Of a stretch of DNA of 64,000 bases, positions 55,832-64,000 are shown piece by piece. The DNA is taken from positions 30,381-94,380 of the forward strand of contig CALDVW010000077.1 in NCBI GenBank assembly GCA_937924405.1, in the 5' to 3' direction. The translations under genes were made by a program, and so were the position numbers. The notes below the pieces were generated by a model. The model searched no databases. It was not told where the DNA came from and saw only the letters and a program-made list of their open reading frames with translations. The stretch comes from an uncultured Lysobacterales bacterium. Lineage in GTDB: Bacteria > Pseudomonadota > Gammaproteobacteria > Xanthomonadales > SZUA-36. Positions within the stretch are counted from its first letter, which is position 1, and every line of letters starts with the position of its first letter.

Positions 55832-57577
55832 ATGGCTACACAGCGCTGGCTCGCGGCATGTTGCCTGGGCATATGGCTGCTTTCCGGCTGTGCTACTCCT
55901 GCCCCGGAGCGCTCAGCTTCAGGTCAATCGGAACCTGCGCAGGCGATTGCGGGCCAGGATCAGGCAAGCGGCGGGGAAGTATTGCGCGAACCGACGGATG
56001 AAGAAGTCATGTACCGCGTATTTGCCGCGGAATATCTCGGAGCCGAAGGGGACTTACCGGGTGCGGTGGGCGAGTATCTTGAAGCCGCGATCAGGTCAAG
56101 CGATCCAGACATCGCGCAAAGGGCTACACAGGTTGCTTTTGCGGCCCAGGCCTGGCAGGAGGCCGCAATGGCTGCCGATCGCTGGGCTGTGCTGGCCCCG
56201 GAGAGCGTTCCGGCCCACGAGTCTGCCGCCTTGGCAATGTTGATGGTAGGTGATTATGTAGGCGCTGAATATCAGATGATGAAAATTCTCGACCTGATGG
56301 ATGGTTCGACCGAATCCTGGTTGTTGATATCCAACCTGCTTTTCCGGTCCGGCAGCCCTGAGCAGGCTGATGAGGTACTGGAACAGCTGGTCGCCATGCG
56401 GGGAACGGGCGATAACGCAGAAGCGCTTTTCGCCCGCAGCCAGTTGGCGGTACGTTCAAAAGACATGCGGCGGGCATTCGAGCTGGCCAGGCAGGCGGTC
56501 GAGCTGAAACCTGAACGTATCGAGTTCCTGACCTGGGCGGGAAGACTGGCGCTGAATCTGCAGTTGCCGGAGACGGGTTTGGAATACGTCAGGCGCGCAT
56601 GGCGTCTCGACCCGCAGAACCATGACCTGACGCTTGCCTATGCGGACCTGCTTTCCATCAGTGGCGAGGAGCAGCAGGCAAGGGAGGTCATGCGCGACAT
56701 GCAGCAATCGCCGGACGTGATGTTTACACGAATCATGTTCGAATTGTCAGTTAAAAAGCGGCCCGCAGCGGAAAAGCTCTATCAGGAATTCGAACAGGCG
56801 GTTTTCGAGGATTCAGATGAAAAGCTTTTTTACCAGGCACGCTCAGCAGAGGCGCTGGGGCAAACACAGCAAGCCATCGAGTTGTATGGACAGGTGAAGA
56901 CCGGCGACAGGGCGCTTGCCGCCACGCTACGCATGGCTGAGCTGAAGGCCTTGAACGGGGATCTTGCAGGCGCCAGGGCGTCACTCGGAAAACTGCGGAT
57001 GCAACCCGACCCGATTGCTGTTGAAGAGAGTTGGTTGGCTGAATCGAGAATTCTGCGCGAAGTAGGGCAGCGGGAAGAGGCGTTCAGGGTCCTTGAAGCA
57101 GCCCTGAACAATATGCCGGAGTCGATTCCCATCCTCTATTCACATGCTCTGCTGGCCGCTGAACTCGGATGGGTGGACATTGCGGAGAACGATCTGAGGA
57201 TTGTGATCTCCGCGCAGCCCGAAAACGCAGCAGCTCTGAATGCGCTGGGTTATACCCTTGCTGACCAGACTGAGCGCTATGAAGAAGCGGAAGCCTTGAT
57301 ACGCCAGGCCTATATTTTGCAGCCCAATGAGGCATCCATTGTTGATAGCATGGGCTGGATCGCTTATCGCCTGGGAAAGATGAGCGAAGCGATCGAATTT
57401 CTACAGCGCGCCTGGGACCTGGAGAACAACCCCGAAATTGCTGCTCATCTCGGTGAAGTGCTTTGGCTCGAAGGCCGCAAGGAAGAGGCCACTGAAATTT
57501 GGCGCAAGGGTCGCGGCCTGGACAGTCAGAATACCGTTCTGGTCGAAACCCTGGAAAGGCTGGGCGTGAGCCTTTGA
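55832..57577 (+). CDS. TPR-repeat lipoprotein
   Basis: Lipoprotein of 581 residues: signal with lipobox LLSGC, then a linker and many tetratricopeptide-like helical repeats. Clear TPR units lie near the C terminus (PENAAALNALGYTLADQ, YEEAEALIRQAYILQPNEASIVDSMGWIAYRLG in pieces, SEAIEFLQRAW). Relatives sit between hemA and lolB in many gammaproteobacteria; no function is established, though a scaffold role at the envelope is plausible. ATG at 55832 chosen for the lipoprotein signal. The stop overlaps the lolB TTG start. Confidence 0.85.
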   Translation: MATQRWLAACCLGIWLLSGCATPAPERSASGQSEPAQAIAGQDQASGGEVLREPTDEEVMYRVFAAEYLGAEGDLPGAVGEYLEAAIRSSDPDIAQRATQVAFAAQAWQEAAMAADRWAVLAPESVPAHESAALAMLMVGDYVGAEYQMMKILDLMDGSTESWLLISNLLFRSGSPEQADEVLEQLVAMRGTGDNAEALFARSQLAVRSKDMRRAFELARQAVELKPERIEFLTWAGRLALNLQLPETGLEYVRRAWRLDPQNHDLTLAYADLLSISGEEQQAREVMRDMQQSPDVMFTRIMFELSVKKRPAAEKLYQEFEQAVFEDSDEKLFYQARSAEALGQTQQAIELYGQVKTGDRALAATLRMAELKALNGDLAGARASLGKLRMQPDPIAVEESWLAESRILREVGQREEAFRVLEAALNNMPESIPILYSHALLAAELGWVDIAENDLRIVISAQPENAAALNALGYTLADQTERYEEAEALIRQAYILQPNEASIVDSMGWIAYRLGKMSEAIEFLQRAWDLENNPEIAAHLGEVLWLEGRKEEATEIWRKGRGLDSQNTVLVETLERLGVSL

Positions 57578-58209
57578 GCGCCAGGAACTTTTTTTCCAAG
57601 TTGCCGTGGGTTCTGCCTTGTGTTGTCCTTTCGGCCTGCAGCACGGTTCAGCAAGTGGAATCGGACCCGACTGCAGGTGCCCTCAGCTATCAAACACGGT
57701 TTGAAAGGCTCAGTGCGATTGACAATTGGTCGCTGGAAGGCCGGCTTGCCATCAGTAATGACGATGATGGCGGCAGTGGTCATTTCAGCTGGAAGAAACG
57801 GATTTTTAGTGATCGCATGGATTTTCACGGCGCCCTTGGGCGCGGGGCCTGGCGTCTCGAGGCAGATGAAAATGGTGCTGTGCTGGAAATGTCCGACGGC
57901 AGGGTTTACCAGGCTGGGTCCGTCGGTGACCTGGTCAGCAATCGCATAGGCTGGGATATTCCGGTGGATCAGCTGGCCTGGTGGGTAAGAGGGCTGGCCG
58001 CACCCGGGGAATCAGGCCACAGGATTCTCGGTGAAGAAGGCAAGCTGATCGAGTTGCAGCAGACTGGCTGGACGATCGAATTTTCCGCTTACCGAGCGTT
58101 TGACGGAATTGAGCTGCCGGTTAAACTCACTGCCCAGAGGGCGGACTCGAGAGTGAAGCTGGCCATAAAACGCTGGGAAATGAGCGATGAGGCGGAGTCA
58201 GGTGGATAA
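57574..58209 (+). CDS. lolB: Outer membrane lipoprotein LolB
   Basis: Receives lipoproteins from LolA and inserts them into the outer membrane. Short signal with lipobox VLSAC, then the LolB fold: WSLEGRLAISN, GHFSWKK, GALGRGAWRLEA, and a C-terminal part with LPVKLTAQR. The TTG start overlapping the previous stop as TTGA opens exactly at the lipoprotein signal. 211 residues. Overlaps ispE by 23 bases. Confidence 0.92.
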   Translation: MSARNFFSKLPWVLPCVVLSACSTVQQVESDPTAGALSYQTRFERLSAIDNWSLEGRLAISNDDDGGSGHFSWKKRIFSDRMDFHGALGRGAWRLEADENGAVLEMSDGRVYQAGSVGDLVSNRIGWDIPVDQLAWWVRGLAAPGESGHRILGEEGKLIELQQTGWTIEFSAYRAFDGIELPVKLTAQRADSRVKLAIKRWEMSDEAESGG

Positions 58210-59086
58210 GCATCGCTATTCCGTGTGGCCGGCTCCGGCCAAAATAAACCTGTTTCTCCACGTCACGGGCCGCAGAAGAGACGGCTATCACGAACTCCAG
58301 ACTCTTTTTCAGTTGCTCGACTGGGGCGATGAAATCCGGATTCGAAAAACACGCCAACCGCAGATTTCACGCACCTCGGGGGATTATTGCGTACCAGAAA
58401 GCGACGACCTGGCGATCCGGGCCGCCAGAACTCTGCAGCGCGCCGCCGGTTGCCATTCGGGTGCTGAAATCGGGGTGAAGAAAAATATACCAATAGGTTC
58501 CGGAATGGGCGGCGGCAGTTCTGATGCCGCCACGGTTCTGCTGGCGTTGAATCGCTTGTGGGATTGCAGACTCAGCCTGTCGGAACTCGCCGGACTCGGG
58601 GTGCAGCTGGGCGCCGACGTACCGGTTTTTGTGCAGGGTCGCAGTGCACTTGCCACCGGAATCGGTGACTTATTGAAACCGGTAGAACTCGGAGCGCGTG
58701 ATTACGTTCTGGTTTTTCCGGACTTCTCAATGTCGACACGGGCGGTTTTTGGCGACCCCGGCCTGAAAAGGGATTCCAAGCCGATAAACCTGGACCAGGC
58801 ACTATCGGGCCAGGGCAGGAATGATTGCGAAATCCTGGTCGGGAAGCGGTTTCCCGAATTTCTAAAAATTATCAAGGCACTTAAAAAATGGGGGCCCGCG
58901 ATGATGACGGGAACTGGCAGTGGCATATTTATTCCGATGCATGATAAAAAGAGTGCAAAGAGCGCGGCAGAGGAAATGAAAAGTTTATATAATGTTCGCG
59001 CCGTCAGCGGGGTAGACCGGTCCCCCGTTCACGAAATACTGGACGGCAAAGAGATCAAATTACTGGGACGTCGCCAAGTCGGTTAA
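58187..59086 (+). CDS. ispE: 4-diphosphocytidyl-2-C-methyl-D-erythritol kinase
   Basis: GHMP kinase of the MEP isoprenoid pathway. Motifs PAPAKINLFLHVTG, IPIGSGMGGGSSDAATVL (ATP loop) and MTGTGSGIF. 299 residues. A GTG at 58202 with GGAG upstream may be the real start. The last 23 bases run into the tRNA-Gln gene, so the final seven codons and the stop lie within tRNA sequence. The ispE-tRNA-prs order is common. Confidence 0.94.
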   Translation: MRRSQVDKHRYSVWPAPAKINLFLHVTGRRRDGYHELQTLFQLLDWGDEIRIRKTRQPQISRTSGDYCVPESDDLAIRAARTLQRAAGCHSGAEIGVKKNIPIGSGMGGGSSDAATVLLALNRLWDCRLSLSELAGLGVQLGADVPVFVQGRSALATGIGDLLKPVELGARDYVLVFPDFSMSTRAVFGDPGLKRDSKPINLDQALSGQGRNDCEILVGKRFPEFLKIIKALKKWGPAMMTGTGSGIFIPMHDKKSAKSAAEEMKSLYNVRAVSGVDRSPVHEILDGKEIKLLGRRQVG

Positions 59087-59140
59087 GGCACGGGGTTTTG
59101 ATCCCCGCATTCGCAGGTTCGAGTCCTGCCGTCCCAGCCA
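59064..59140 (+). tRNA. tRNA-Gln (UUG)
   Basis: Complete cloverleaf: acceptor TGGGACG paired with CGTCCCA, anticodon stem CGGGG/CCCCG around loop TTTTGAT with anticodon TTG, T arm GCAGG-TTCGAGT-CCTGC, encoded CCA end. 77 bases. The 5' part overlaps the end of ispE by 23 bases, and prs follows at 59179. Confidence 0.97.
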
Positions 59141-59178
59141 TTCAAAATCCGGTGTTGGCAAGTGAGCGGGGCTGAGGT

Positions 59179-60132
59179 TTGTCTATTTCTTCATTGATGG
59201 TTTTCTCGGGAAACGCAAACCTGAGGCTGGCGAGCAACATTGCTCATGAACTCAATGTACCAATGGGCCGGGCAGTGGTTGGCCGGTTCAGTGACGGCGA
59301 AGTCATGGTTGAGGTCATGGAAAACGTGCGGGGCAGGGATGTCTACGTTATCCAGCCCACCTGCGCGCCAACCGCCGATAATTTTATGGAATTGGTGGTC
59401 ATGATCGATGCCATCAAGCGTGCATCGGCATCACGCATCACCGCGATCATTCCTTATTTTGGCTATGCACGACAGGACCGGCGACCGCGTTCCGCCCGCG
59501 TTCCCATAACGGCCAAGGTTGCGGCAAGTGTCATTTCATCCATTGGCACAGACCGCGTTGTCACTGTTGATTTGCATGCGGATCAGATCCAGGGTTTTTT
59601 CGATATTCCGGTCGACAATGTCTATGCCTCACCGTTGACACTGGCGGACATCTGGCAACAGCAGGCGATGCATGAAATCGTCGTTGTATCCCCCGACGTC
59701 GGCGGTGTAGTCAGGGCGCGGGCGATTGCCAAGCGATTGGACGCTGACCTTGCCATCATTGACAAACGGCGGCCCCGGGCAAACGTGGCGACGGTGATGA
59801 ACATCATTGGCGACGTCGACGGCAAATGCTGCGTGCTGGTGGATGATATGGTGGATACCGCGGGCACGCTTTGTTCGGCAGCCGGAGCACTCAAGGAAAA
59901 TGGAGCGAAGAGGGTAGTGGCGTATTGTGTGCACCCGGTTTTGTCAGGCCCGGCGGTGGACAACATCATAAACTCAGAAATGGATGAACTCGTCGTAACG
60001 GACACGATTCCGTTGGGCGAGGCTGCCCAGGCTTGCGGAAAAATCAGGCAGCTCTCCATTGCCCAGATGCTTGCAGAAACGATTCGCCGCATGGCGCAGG
60101 GCGAGTCTGTTTCATCCATGTACGTCGACTGA
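59179..60132 (+). CDS. prs: Ribose-phosphate pyrophosphokinase
   Basis: Makes PRPP from ribose-5-phosphate and ATP for nucleotide, His, Trp and NAD synthesis. Conserved [11 protein letters not shown] at the start, [14 protein letters not shown] [13 protein letters not shown] for ATP binding, and the PRPP loop [13 protein letters not shown]. 317 residues from a TTG; an ATG at 59197 (MVFSGN) is a possible later start. Stands directly after the tRNA. Confidence 0.96.
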   Translation: MSISSLMVFSGNANLRLASNIAHELNVPMGRAVVGRFSDGEVMVEVMENVRGRDVYVIQPTCAPTADNFMELVVMIDAIKRASASRITAIIPYFGYARQDRRPRSARVPITAKVAASVISSIGTDRVVTVDLHADQIQGFFDIPVDNVYASPLTLADIWQQQAMHEIVVVSPDVGGVVRARAIAKRLDADLAIIDKRRPRANVATVMNIIGDVDGKCCVLVDDMVDTAGTLCSAAGALKENGAKRVVAYCVHPVLSGPAVDNIINSEMDELVVTDTIPLGEAAQACGKIRQLSIAQMLAETIRRMAQGESVSSMYVD

Positions 60133-60330
60133 AGGAACCTCTTTTACCCCGACAAAGCGTCCGCTCCTGCTCACGCCCCTTACCTACATCCCTGTAGGCA
60201 ACAGCTCCGTGCATCATTGTTAAATAACAGCTACTTTTACAGTAAATTCTGGGTTACAATAGTCGGCTTGATTTTCGGTGCTCACCCTGGTCGCGGGCTG
60301 GGCAAACTAATGAATTACTGAGGAATAGTC
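60133..60330 (+). other. Gap between prs and rplY
   Basis: 198 bases. Contains a 6-bp hairpin (CCTACA/TGTAGG, 60184-60199) without a U run, so it is not a clear terminator. TACAAT at 60255-60260 could be a -10 box for rplY but no good -35 box was found at the right distance. No coding sequence seen. Confidence 0.5.
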
Positions 60331-61071
60331 ATGTCAGATATCAATACGATTATCGCGGAAATCCGTGAAGATGTGGGGAAAGGTGCGAGCCGCCGCCTGC
60401 GTCGCCAGGGGAAAGTGCCCGCGGTTATTTATGGCGGTCACCAGGATCCGGTTACGTTGGCCGTGGAGCAGGTCTCTTTGCTGCACGCCGCTGGAAACGA
60501 ATCTTTTTATGCCAGCATCCTTGAAATCAAGGTAGGTAAAGACCGTAAACAGCAAGCTGTAGTTAGGGATATGCACCGCCATCCCTATAAACCCCTGATC
60601 ATGCATATTGATTTTTTGCGGGTATCCGAGAAAGAAATGCTGAAAATTTCAGTGCCGATTCACTTTATCGGCGAAGAGGAATCACCCGCAGGCAAGGCGT
60701 CCGGCGTGGTGATTCAGCATCAATTGACTGAAGTTGAAATTTCGGCCCTGCCGAAAGATCTGCCGGAATTCGTATCCGCTGATCTTTCCACCATGGATGC
60801 CGGCGACGTGGTGATGCTCTCTGAAATCAAATTGCCCGAGGGTGTCACCATACCGGCGCTTGAAGTGGAGGGGGATGAGTACGACGCTCCGGTTGCCAAC
60901 GCGGTGCACATCAAGGCCGATCAAGGCACGGGTGCTGCTGCTGCCGCCGAGGCTGAGGCAGCCCTGGTCGATGAGCTCGGTGATGTGCCTGAAGGTGAGC
61001 TCGATGCCGAGGCAGAGTCCGAAGAAGGCGATGGGGAAGATTCCGGCGAAGCCGAAGAAAAGAGCGAATAA
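60331..61071 (+). CDS. rplY: 50S ribosomal protein L25/general stress protein Ctc
   Basis: 5S rRNA-binding protein of the long TL5/Ctc type, 246 residues. The L25 domain (to about residue 95) has KGASRRLRRQGKVPAVIYGG; the C-terminal Ctc domain follows (LPKDLPEFVSADLS, DVVMLSEIKLPEGV). The tail is very acidic (Glu/Asp/Ala-rich). ATG with GAGGAA upstream. Starts the rplY-pth-ychF cluster. Confidence 0.97.
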   Translation: MSDINTIIAEIREDVGKGASRRLRRQGKVPAVIYGGHQDPVTLAVEQVSLLHAAGNESFYASILEIKVGKDRKQQAVVRDMHRHPYKPLIMHIDFLRVSEKEMLKISVPIHFIGEEESPAGKASGVVIQHQLTEVEISALPKDLPEFVSADLSTMDAGDVVMLSEIKLPEGVTIPALEVEGDEYDAPVANAVHIKADQGTGAAAAAEAEAALVDELGDVPEGELDAEAESEEGDGEDSGEAEEKSE

Positions 61072-61090
61072 GCTATCGGCTGGGGTTGTC

Positions 61091-61675
61091 ATGCCTTTTT
61101 TAATCGTGGGGCTTGGTAATCCTGGTTCCCGGTACGCTGAAACCCGGCACAACGCCGGGTTTTGGTTTTTGGACCGGCTCGCAGACGAAGCCGGCGGATC
61201 GTTCCGGTCCCAGTCCAGGCTGAGTGCCGAGACGATGCGCATCAGCCTGCACGGCAAGGATTGCATCCTGGCCAAACCTGCGACGTTCATGAACCACAGC
61301 GGCCAGTCTGTGAGAGCGGTCTGTGACTATTACAGGATTGGGGCTGAAAACCTGTTGGTTGCCTATGACGAACTGGATCTGCCGCCTGGAGTGGCCAGGC
61401 TGAAGCTTGGGGGCGGTCACGGTGGGCATAACGGGATGCGGGATATCTTCCGGCATACGGTTGACCAGGATTTTCTCAGATTACGCATCGGAATCGGTCA
61501 TCCCGGATCGAAAGACGCGGTGACGGGCTATGTACTCAGCCGCGCCCCTGCCGAGCAAGAGCAGCTGATTCGGGAATCGATATCGGATGCACTGGACGTG
61601 CTGCCGCTGGTTTTGAGCGGCGATCTTCCCGGCGCCATGAAAGAATTACATACGGAAAAAGAAAATGGGCTTTAA
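61091..61675 (+). CDS. pth: Peptidyl-tRNA hydrolase
   Basis: Recycles tRNA from stalled peptidyl-tRNA. Motifs [21 protein letters not shown] with the catalytic His, [13 protein letters not shown], and YDELDLPPG and [11 protein letters not shown]. The ATG at 61091 gives 194 residues starting at the conserved N terminus. Overlaps ychF by 11 bases. Confidence 0.97.
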   Translation: MPFLIVGLGNPGSRYAETRHNAGFWFLDRLADEAGGSFRSQSRLSAETMRISLHGKDCILAKPATFMNHSGQSVRAVCDYYRIGAENLLVAYDELDLPPGVARLKLGGGHGGHNGMRDIFRHTVDQDFLRLRIGIGHPGSKDAVTGYVLSRAPAEQEQLIRESISDALDVLPLVLSGDLPGAMKELHTEKENGL

Positions 61676-62756
61676 GTGTGGCATCGTCGGGCTTCCCAAT
61701 GTGGGCAAATCGACCCTGTTCAATTCCCTGACACGCGCGGAAATTGCGGCCGAGAATTACCCCTTTTGCACGATCGACCCAAATGTTGGCATCGTTGAAG
61801 TGCCTGATCCCCGTCTCAATGCATTGGCTGCCATCGCCCGTCCGCAGAAGGTGATTGCAACGACCATGGAGTTCGTGGATATCGCCGGGCTGGTGGAGGG
61901 CGCGTCAAAAGGCGAGGGCCTCGGCAACAAGTTTCTTGCGCACATTCGTGAAACGGACGCAATTGCGCATGTGGTCCGCTGTTTTGACAATGACGACGTG
62001 GTCCATGTGGCGGGGCGGCTGGATCCCTTGTCAGATATTGAAATCATCAACACAGAACTGTCACTGGCTGACCTGGAGTCCGTGGAGCGGGCAATTGAGC
62101 GGACCGAAAAGCGCCTGAAAGCCAATGAGAAAGAAGCACGTGCCCGGATGGTGGTTTTGGAAAAACTGAAATCCTGCCTCAACGAAGGTCACCGGGCAAG
62201 AAATGTAGAGCTTGCCAGGGAAGAAAAGCGGCTGGTGCGGGATCTCCACCTGATTACGACCAAGCCGGTCATGTATGTGGCTAACGTGGCCGAAGATGGA
62301 TTCGACAACAATTCATACCTGGATGCGGTGCGCAAAAAGGCCGAATCGGAAGGGGCTGAGGTGGTTCCTGTTTGTGCCGGAATCGAAGCTGAGATAGCTC
62401 AGCTGGAGGATGCCGACCGCCAGGAGTTCCTGGAAGAATTGGGTATGGAGGAGTCCGGCCTGGCCCAGGTGATCAGGGCCGGATACGCATTGCTTGAGCT
62501 GTTGACTTTCTTCACCGTCGGCAAACGTGAAGTGCGGGCCTGGACTGTCAGAACAGGCTCAACGGCTCCCCAGGCCGCCGGCAGTATCCACACGGACTTT
62601 GAGCGCGGGTTTATCCGGGCGGAAGTAACTTCGTACGATGAGTTTGTATCACTGGGTGGCGAACAGGCTGCGAAAGAAGCCGGCAAGCTGAGATTGGAAG
62701 GTAAAAATTACATTGTCAGCGAAGGCGATATCATGCACTTCCGCTTCAACGTCTGA
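61665..62756 (+). CDS. ychF: Redox-regulated ATPase YchF
   Basis: Obg-related P-loop protein (OLA1/YchF) that prefers ATP over GTP. Walker [13 protein letters not shown] near residue 8, a switch region and [20 protein letters not shown], a helical insert, and the C-terminal TGS-type domain ending in [19 protein letters not shown] in pieces. 363 residues. Often linked to ribosomes and oxidative stress. Ends 125 bases before a small acidic gene. Confidence 0.97.
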   Translation: MGFKCGIVGLPNVGKSTLFNSLTRAEIAAENYPFCTIDPNVGIVEVPDPRLNALAAIARPQKVIATTMEFVDIAGLVEGASKGEGLGNKFLAHIRETDAIAHVVRCFDNDDVVHVAGRLDPLSDIEIINTELSLADLESVERAIERTEKRLKANEKEARARMVVLEKLKSCLNEGHRARNVELAREEKRLVRDLHLITTKPVMYVANVAEDGFDNNSYLDAVRKKAESEGAEVVPVCAGIEAEIAQLEDADRQEFLEELGMEESGLAQVIRAGYALLELLTFFTVGKREVRAWTVRTGSTAPQAAGSIHTDFERGFIRAEVTSYDEFVSLGGEQAAKEAGKLRLEGKNYIVSEGDIMHFRFNV

Positions 62757-62881
62757 ATCCCGCTGCTCTTGAATAAATCGGTCAGTGGTTGTGCGAAGGT
62801 TAAAAAGTACTATGAAAAAAATCATTTTTGGGATATAAGTTTTCCTGAAGTTTTTGTAGTTGGAGCCAAGAGGTTTCAGCA

Positions 62882-63196
62882 GTGGGCAGGAAAAAAGCAA
62901 AAGACCCCATCGAAACAGAAATCCCACCGAATGCCGGCGAGGGAAGCGGGCAGGTTGTAACCAAAGGCAGTGGCCGCAAAAATGGTGGCTGGCAAGAGGT
63001 TGAGGCCTTGCGTGAAAAAGCCCAGTTGAAAGCGTCCCTCGCGGATGTCTGGGATGAAAATTTCGATCTGGACGATGAAATTCTCGCCGAACTCGATCAC
63101 ACCGCCGAATTTTTTACCCCCCAGTCCAGTTCCGAAGAAGAAATTCCCGACGAGGTAGATGGTGAAGAAGAATTCTTCGAGGATGACGAAATTTAG
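62882..63196 (+). CDS. Small acidic protein of unknown function
   Basis: Predicted protein of 104 residues from a GTG start with a weak GAGG upstream. The start is basic (GRKKAKD), the middle is a charged helix (WQEVEALREKAQLKASLADVW), and the C-terminal half is strongly acidic (Asp/Glu about 40 percent). No membrane helix or signal. The helix resembles short DUF3545-type proteins only loosely. The opposite-strand frame here is longer but looks non-coding. It may be part of the same transcript as ychF or separate; I cannot tell. Confidence 0.55.
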   Translation: MGRKKAKDPIETEIPPNAGEGSGQVVTKGSGRKNGGWQEVEALREKAQLKASLADVWDENFDLDDEILAELDHTAEFFTPQSSSEEEIPDEVDGEEEFFEDDEI

Positions 63197-63446
63197 CCAC
63201 GTCGCAGGGGGGTCTATCCAGCCCCTTTGAACAATTATCGGATTGATCTCCCCAAGGCTATTGCGGCTGTATTCGTAAACATGTAAAATTCCGCGCCGTT
63301 CCACTGCATATTTATTGACAGGCGAGTAGCTGTGGGAGAGAATAAGCGGCTTGCCTGCGAATGTTTGGAGATTGAGTTTTACCGGCGGGTTTGCCCTTGG
63401 CGGCACAAATGATTTTGGCCCATTGGAAAATGTGTTGCTATGTACC
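63197..63446 (+). other. Intergenic region before the tRNA cluster
   Basis: 250 bases without a credible gene. It holds the likely tRNA promoter at 63317-63345. The rest shows no strong hairpin or repeat. Confidence 0.5.
63317..63345 (+). promoter_or_regulatory. Likely promoter of the tRNA-tuf operon
   Basis: A perfect TTGACA (63317-63322) is followed after 17 bases by GAGAAT (63340-63345), which matches the -10 consensus at 4 of 6. It lies about 100 bases before tRNA-Tyr, and the following bases are GC-rich, as often seen at stringently controlled stable-RNA promoters. Confidence 0.55.
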
Positions 63447-63531
63447 GGAGGGGTACTCAAGCGGTCAACGAGGGCAGACTGTAAATCTGCTGGCTATGCC
63501 TTCGGAGGTTCGAATCCTCCCCCCTCCACCA
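63447..63531 (+). tRNA. tRNA-Tyr (GUA)
   Basis: 85-base class II tRNA with a long variable arm. Acceptor GGAGGGG/CCCCTCC, anticodon stem GCAGA/TCTGC around CTGTAAA (anticodon GTA at 63481-63483), T arm GGAGG-TTCGAAT-CCTCC and encoded CCA. Confidence 0.97.
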
Positions 63532-63595
63532 CTTGTTTCCTGGTAGTGGATTTAAAAAAGGTTATTTGAGCCCTTGAGGCACTTCGCCATTCCGG

Positions 63596-63669
63596 GCGGG
63601 TGTAGTTCAAAGGTAGAACCTCAGCCTTCCAAGCTGATGATGTGGGTTCGATTCCCATCACCCGCTCCA
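63596..63669 (+). tRNA. tRNA-Gly (UCC)
   Basis: 74 bases. Acceptor GCGGGTG/CACCCGC, anticodon stem TCAGC/GCTGA around CTTCCAA (anticodon TCC), T arm with GTTCGATTC, discriminator T and encoded CCA. Confidence 0.96.
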
Positions 63670-63707
63670 CTTTAGAAGTGGCAGGGGCTCAGGGGTTGAA
63701 AGAGCGG

Positions 63708-63783
<76 letters not shown>

Positions 63784-63853
63784 TAGAATTTGTAACAGCA
63801 ATGTTGATTTTAAGTTTGATTAGGTTTGTGACTGCATAAATTCGGAGACCGGC

Positions 63854-64000
63854 ATGTCAAAAGAAAAGTTCGAACGTACAAAGCCCCACGTGAATGTGGG
63901 AACGATTGGTCATGTTGATCACGGCAAGACGACGCTGACGGCGGCGATGACGAAAGTGTGTTCTGAAGCGCGCGGCGGTGAGGTGAAGGCGTTTGACCAG
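63854..64000 (+). CDS. tuf: Elongation factor Tu, 5' part only
   Basis: The first 49 codons of EF-Tu: [16 protein letters not shown] then the P-loop GHVDHGKTT. The gene runs off the window edge. ATG with GGAG upstream, 70 bases after tRNA-Thr. It brings aminoacyl-tRNA to the ribosome as a GTPase. Confidence 0.97.
   Translation, partial: MSKEKFERTKPHVNVGTIGHVDHGKTTLTAAMTKVCSEARGGEVKAFDQ

Noticed and set aside
60184..60199. Hairpin after prs as a rho-independent terminator
   Set aside because: Six base pairs with a good loop, but no U tract follows on either strand.
62876..63460. A 194-codon minus-strand frame opposite the small acidic gene and running towards tRNA-Tyr
   Set aside because: It has no family motifs, no ribosome site, and covers the tRNA promoter region; its Phe/Ile-rich composition reflects the opposite acidic reading frame.

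Overview
The window is a gene-dense stretch of chromosome from a gammaproteobacterium, probably a free-living respiring heterotroph. I infer this from gene order rather than from any marker comparison. The supporting blocks are miaB-ybeZ-ybeY-ybeX, rnfABCDGE-nth, surE-pcm-yqaA-nlpD-rpoS, yhbY/rlmE-ftsH-folP-glmM, petABC-sspA-sspB, hemA-prfA, lolB-ispE-tRNA-Gln-prs-rplY-pth-ychF, and tRNA-Tyr-Gly-Thr-tuf. No insertion sequence, prophage, CRISPR array or rRNA is visible, and no stretch over 300 bases lacks a gene.

Layout. 1-4.2 kb: quinone reductase, secreted type-B carboxylesterase and BCCT transporter, the last two joined by overlapping stop/start codons. 4.2-10.6 kb: accessory envelope genes (two pseudopilins, a Cys-repeat protein, a DUF3313 protein, a Shewanella-like phosphatase, a CotH-like secreted protein, a D-2-hydroxyacid dehydrogenase). 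10.6-16.3 kb: nadC, a Trm112-like protein, purE/purK, argD, rnt and a TraB/GumN protein. 16.3-19.0 kb: a four-gene locus for a copper-binding RiPP (hvfA precursor, hvfB MNIO enzyme, hvfC partner, DoxX). 19.1-26.8 kb: nth, the Rnf complex and metG. 26.9-33.6 kb: apbC, dcd, a DegS-type protease, the cytochrome bc1 complex, sspA and sspB. 33.6-38.6 kb: a DUF3301 protein, an Smr protein and surE through rpoS. 38.6-45 kb: yhbY, rlmE, ftsH, folP, glmM and a 2OG-Fe(II) oxygenase. 45.2-48.3 kb: kbl-tdh threonine catabolism and a sirtuin. 48.4-53.3 kb: miaB-phoH-ybeY-corC followed by a DUF4105/Lnb-type protein. 53.3-64 kb: prfA, hemA, a TPR lipoprotein, lolB, ispE, prs, rplY, pth, ychF, four tRNAs and the start of tuf.

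The two most interesting points are as follows. (i) The HvfABC-DoxX locus has a precursor with seven EG(K/S)CG cysteine motifs, three of them in a perfect 30-bp coding repeat with Ser in place of Lys. (ii) A DUF4105/Lnb-like gene sits directly after corC, where many gammaproteobacteria carry lnt. This suggests a different enzyme for lipoprotein N-acylation.

A style feature runs through the window. Operons are tightly coupled by ATGA, GTGA and TTGA stop/start overlaps, TTG starts are common, and convergent genes often overlap at their 3' ends. Functions are inferred by reading motifs; no database search was run.
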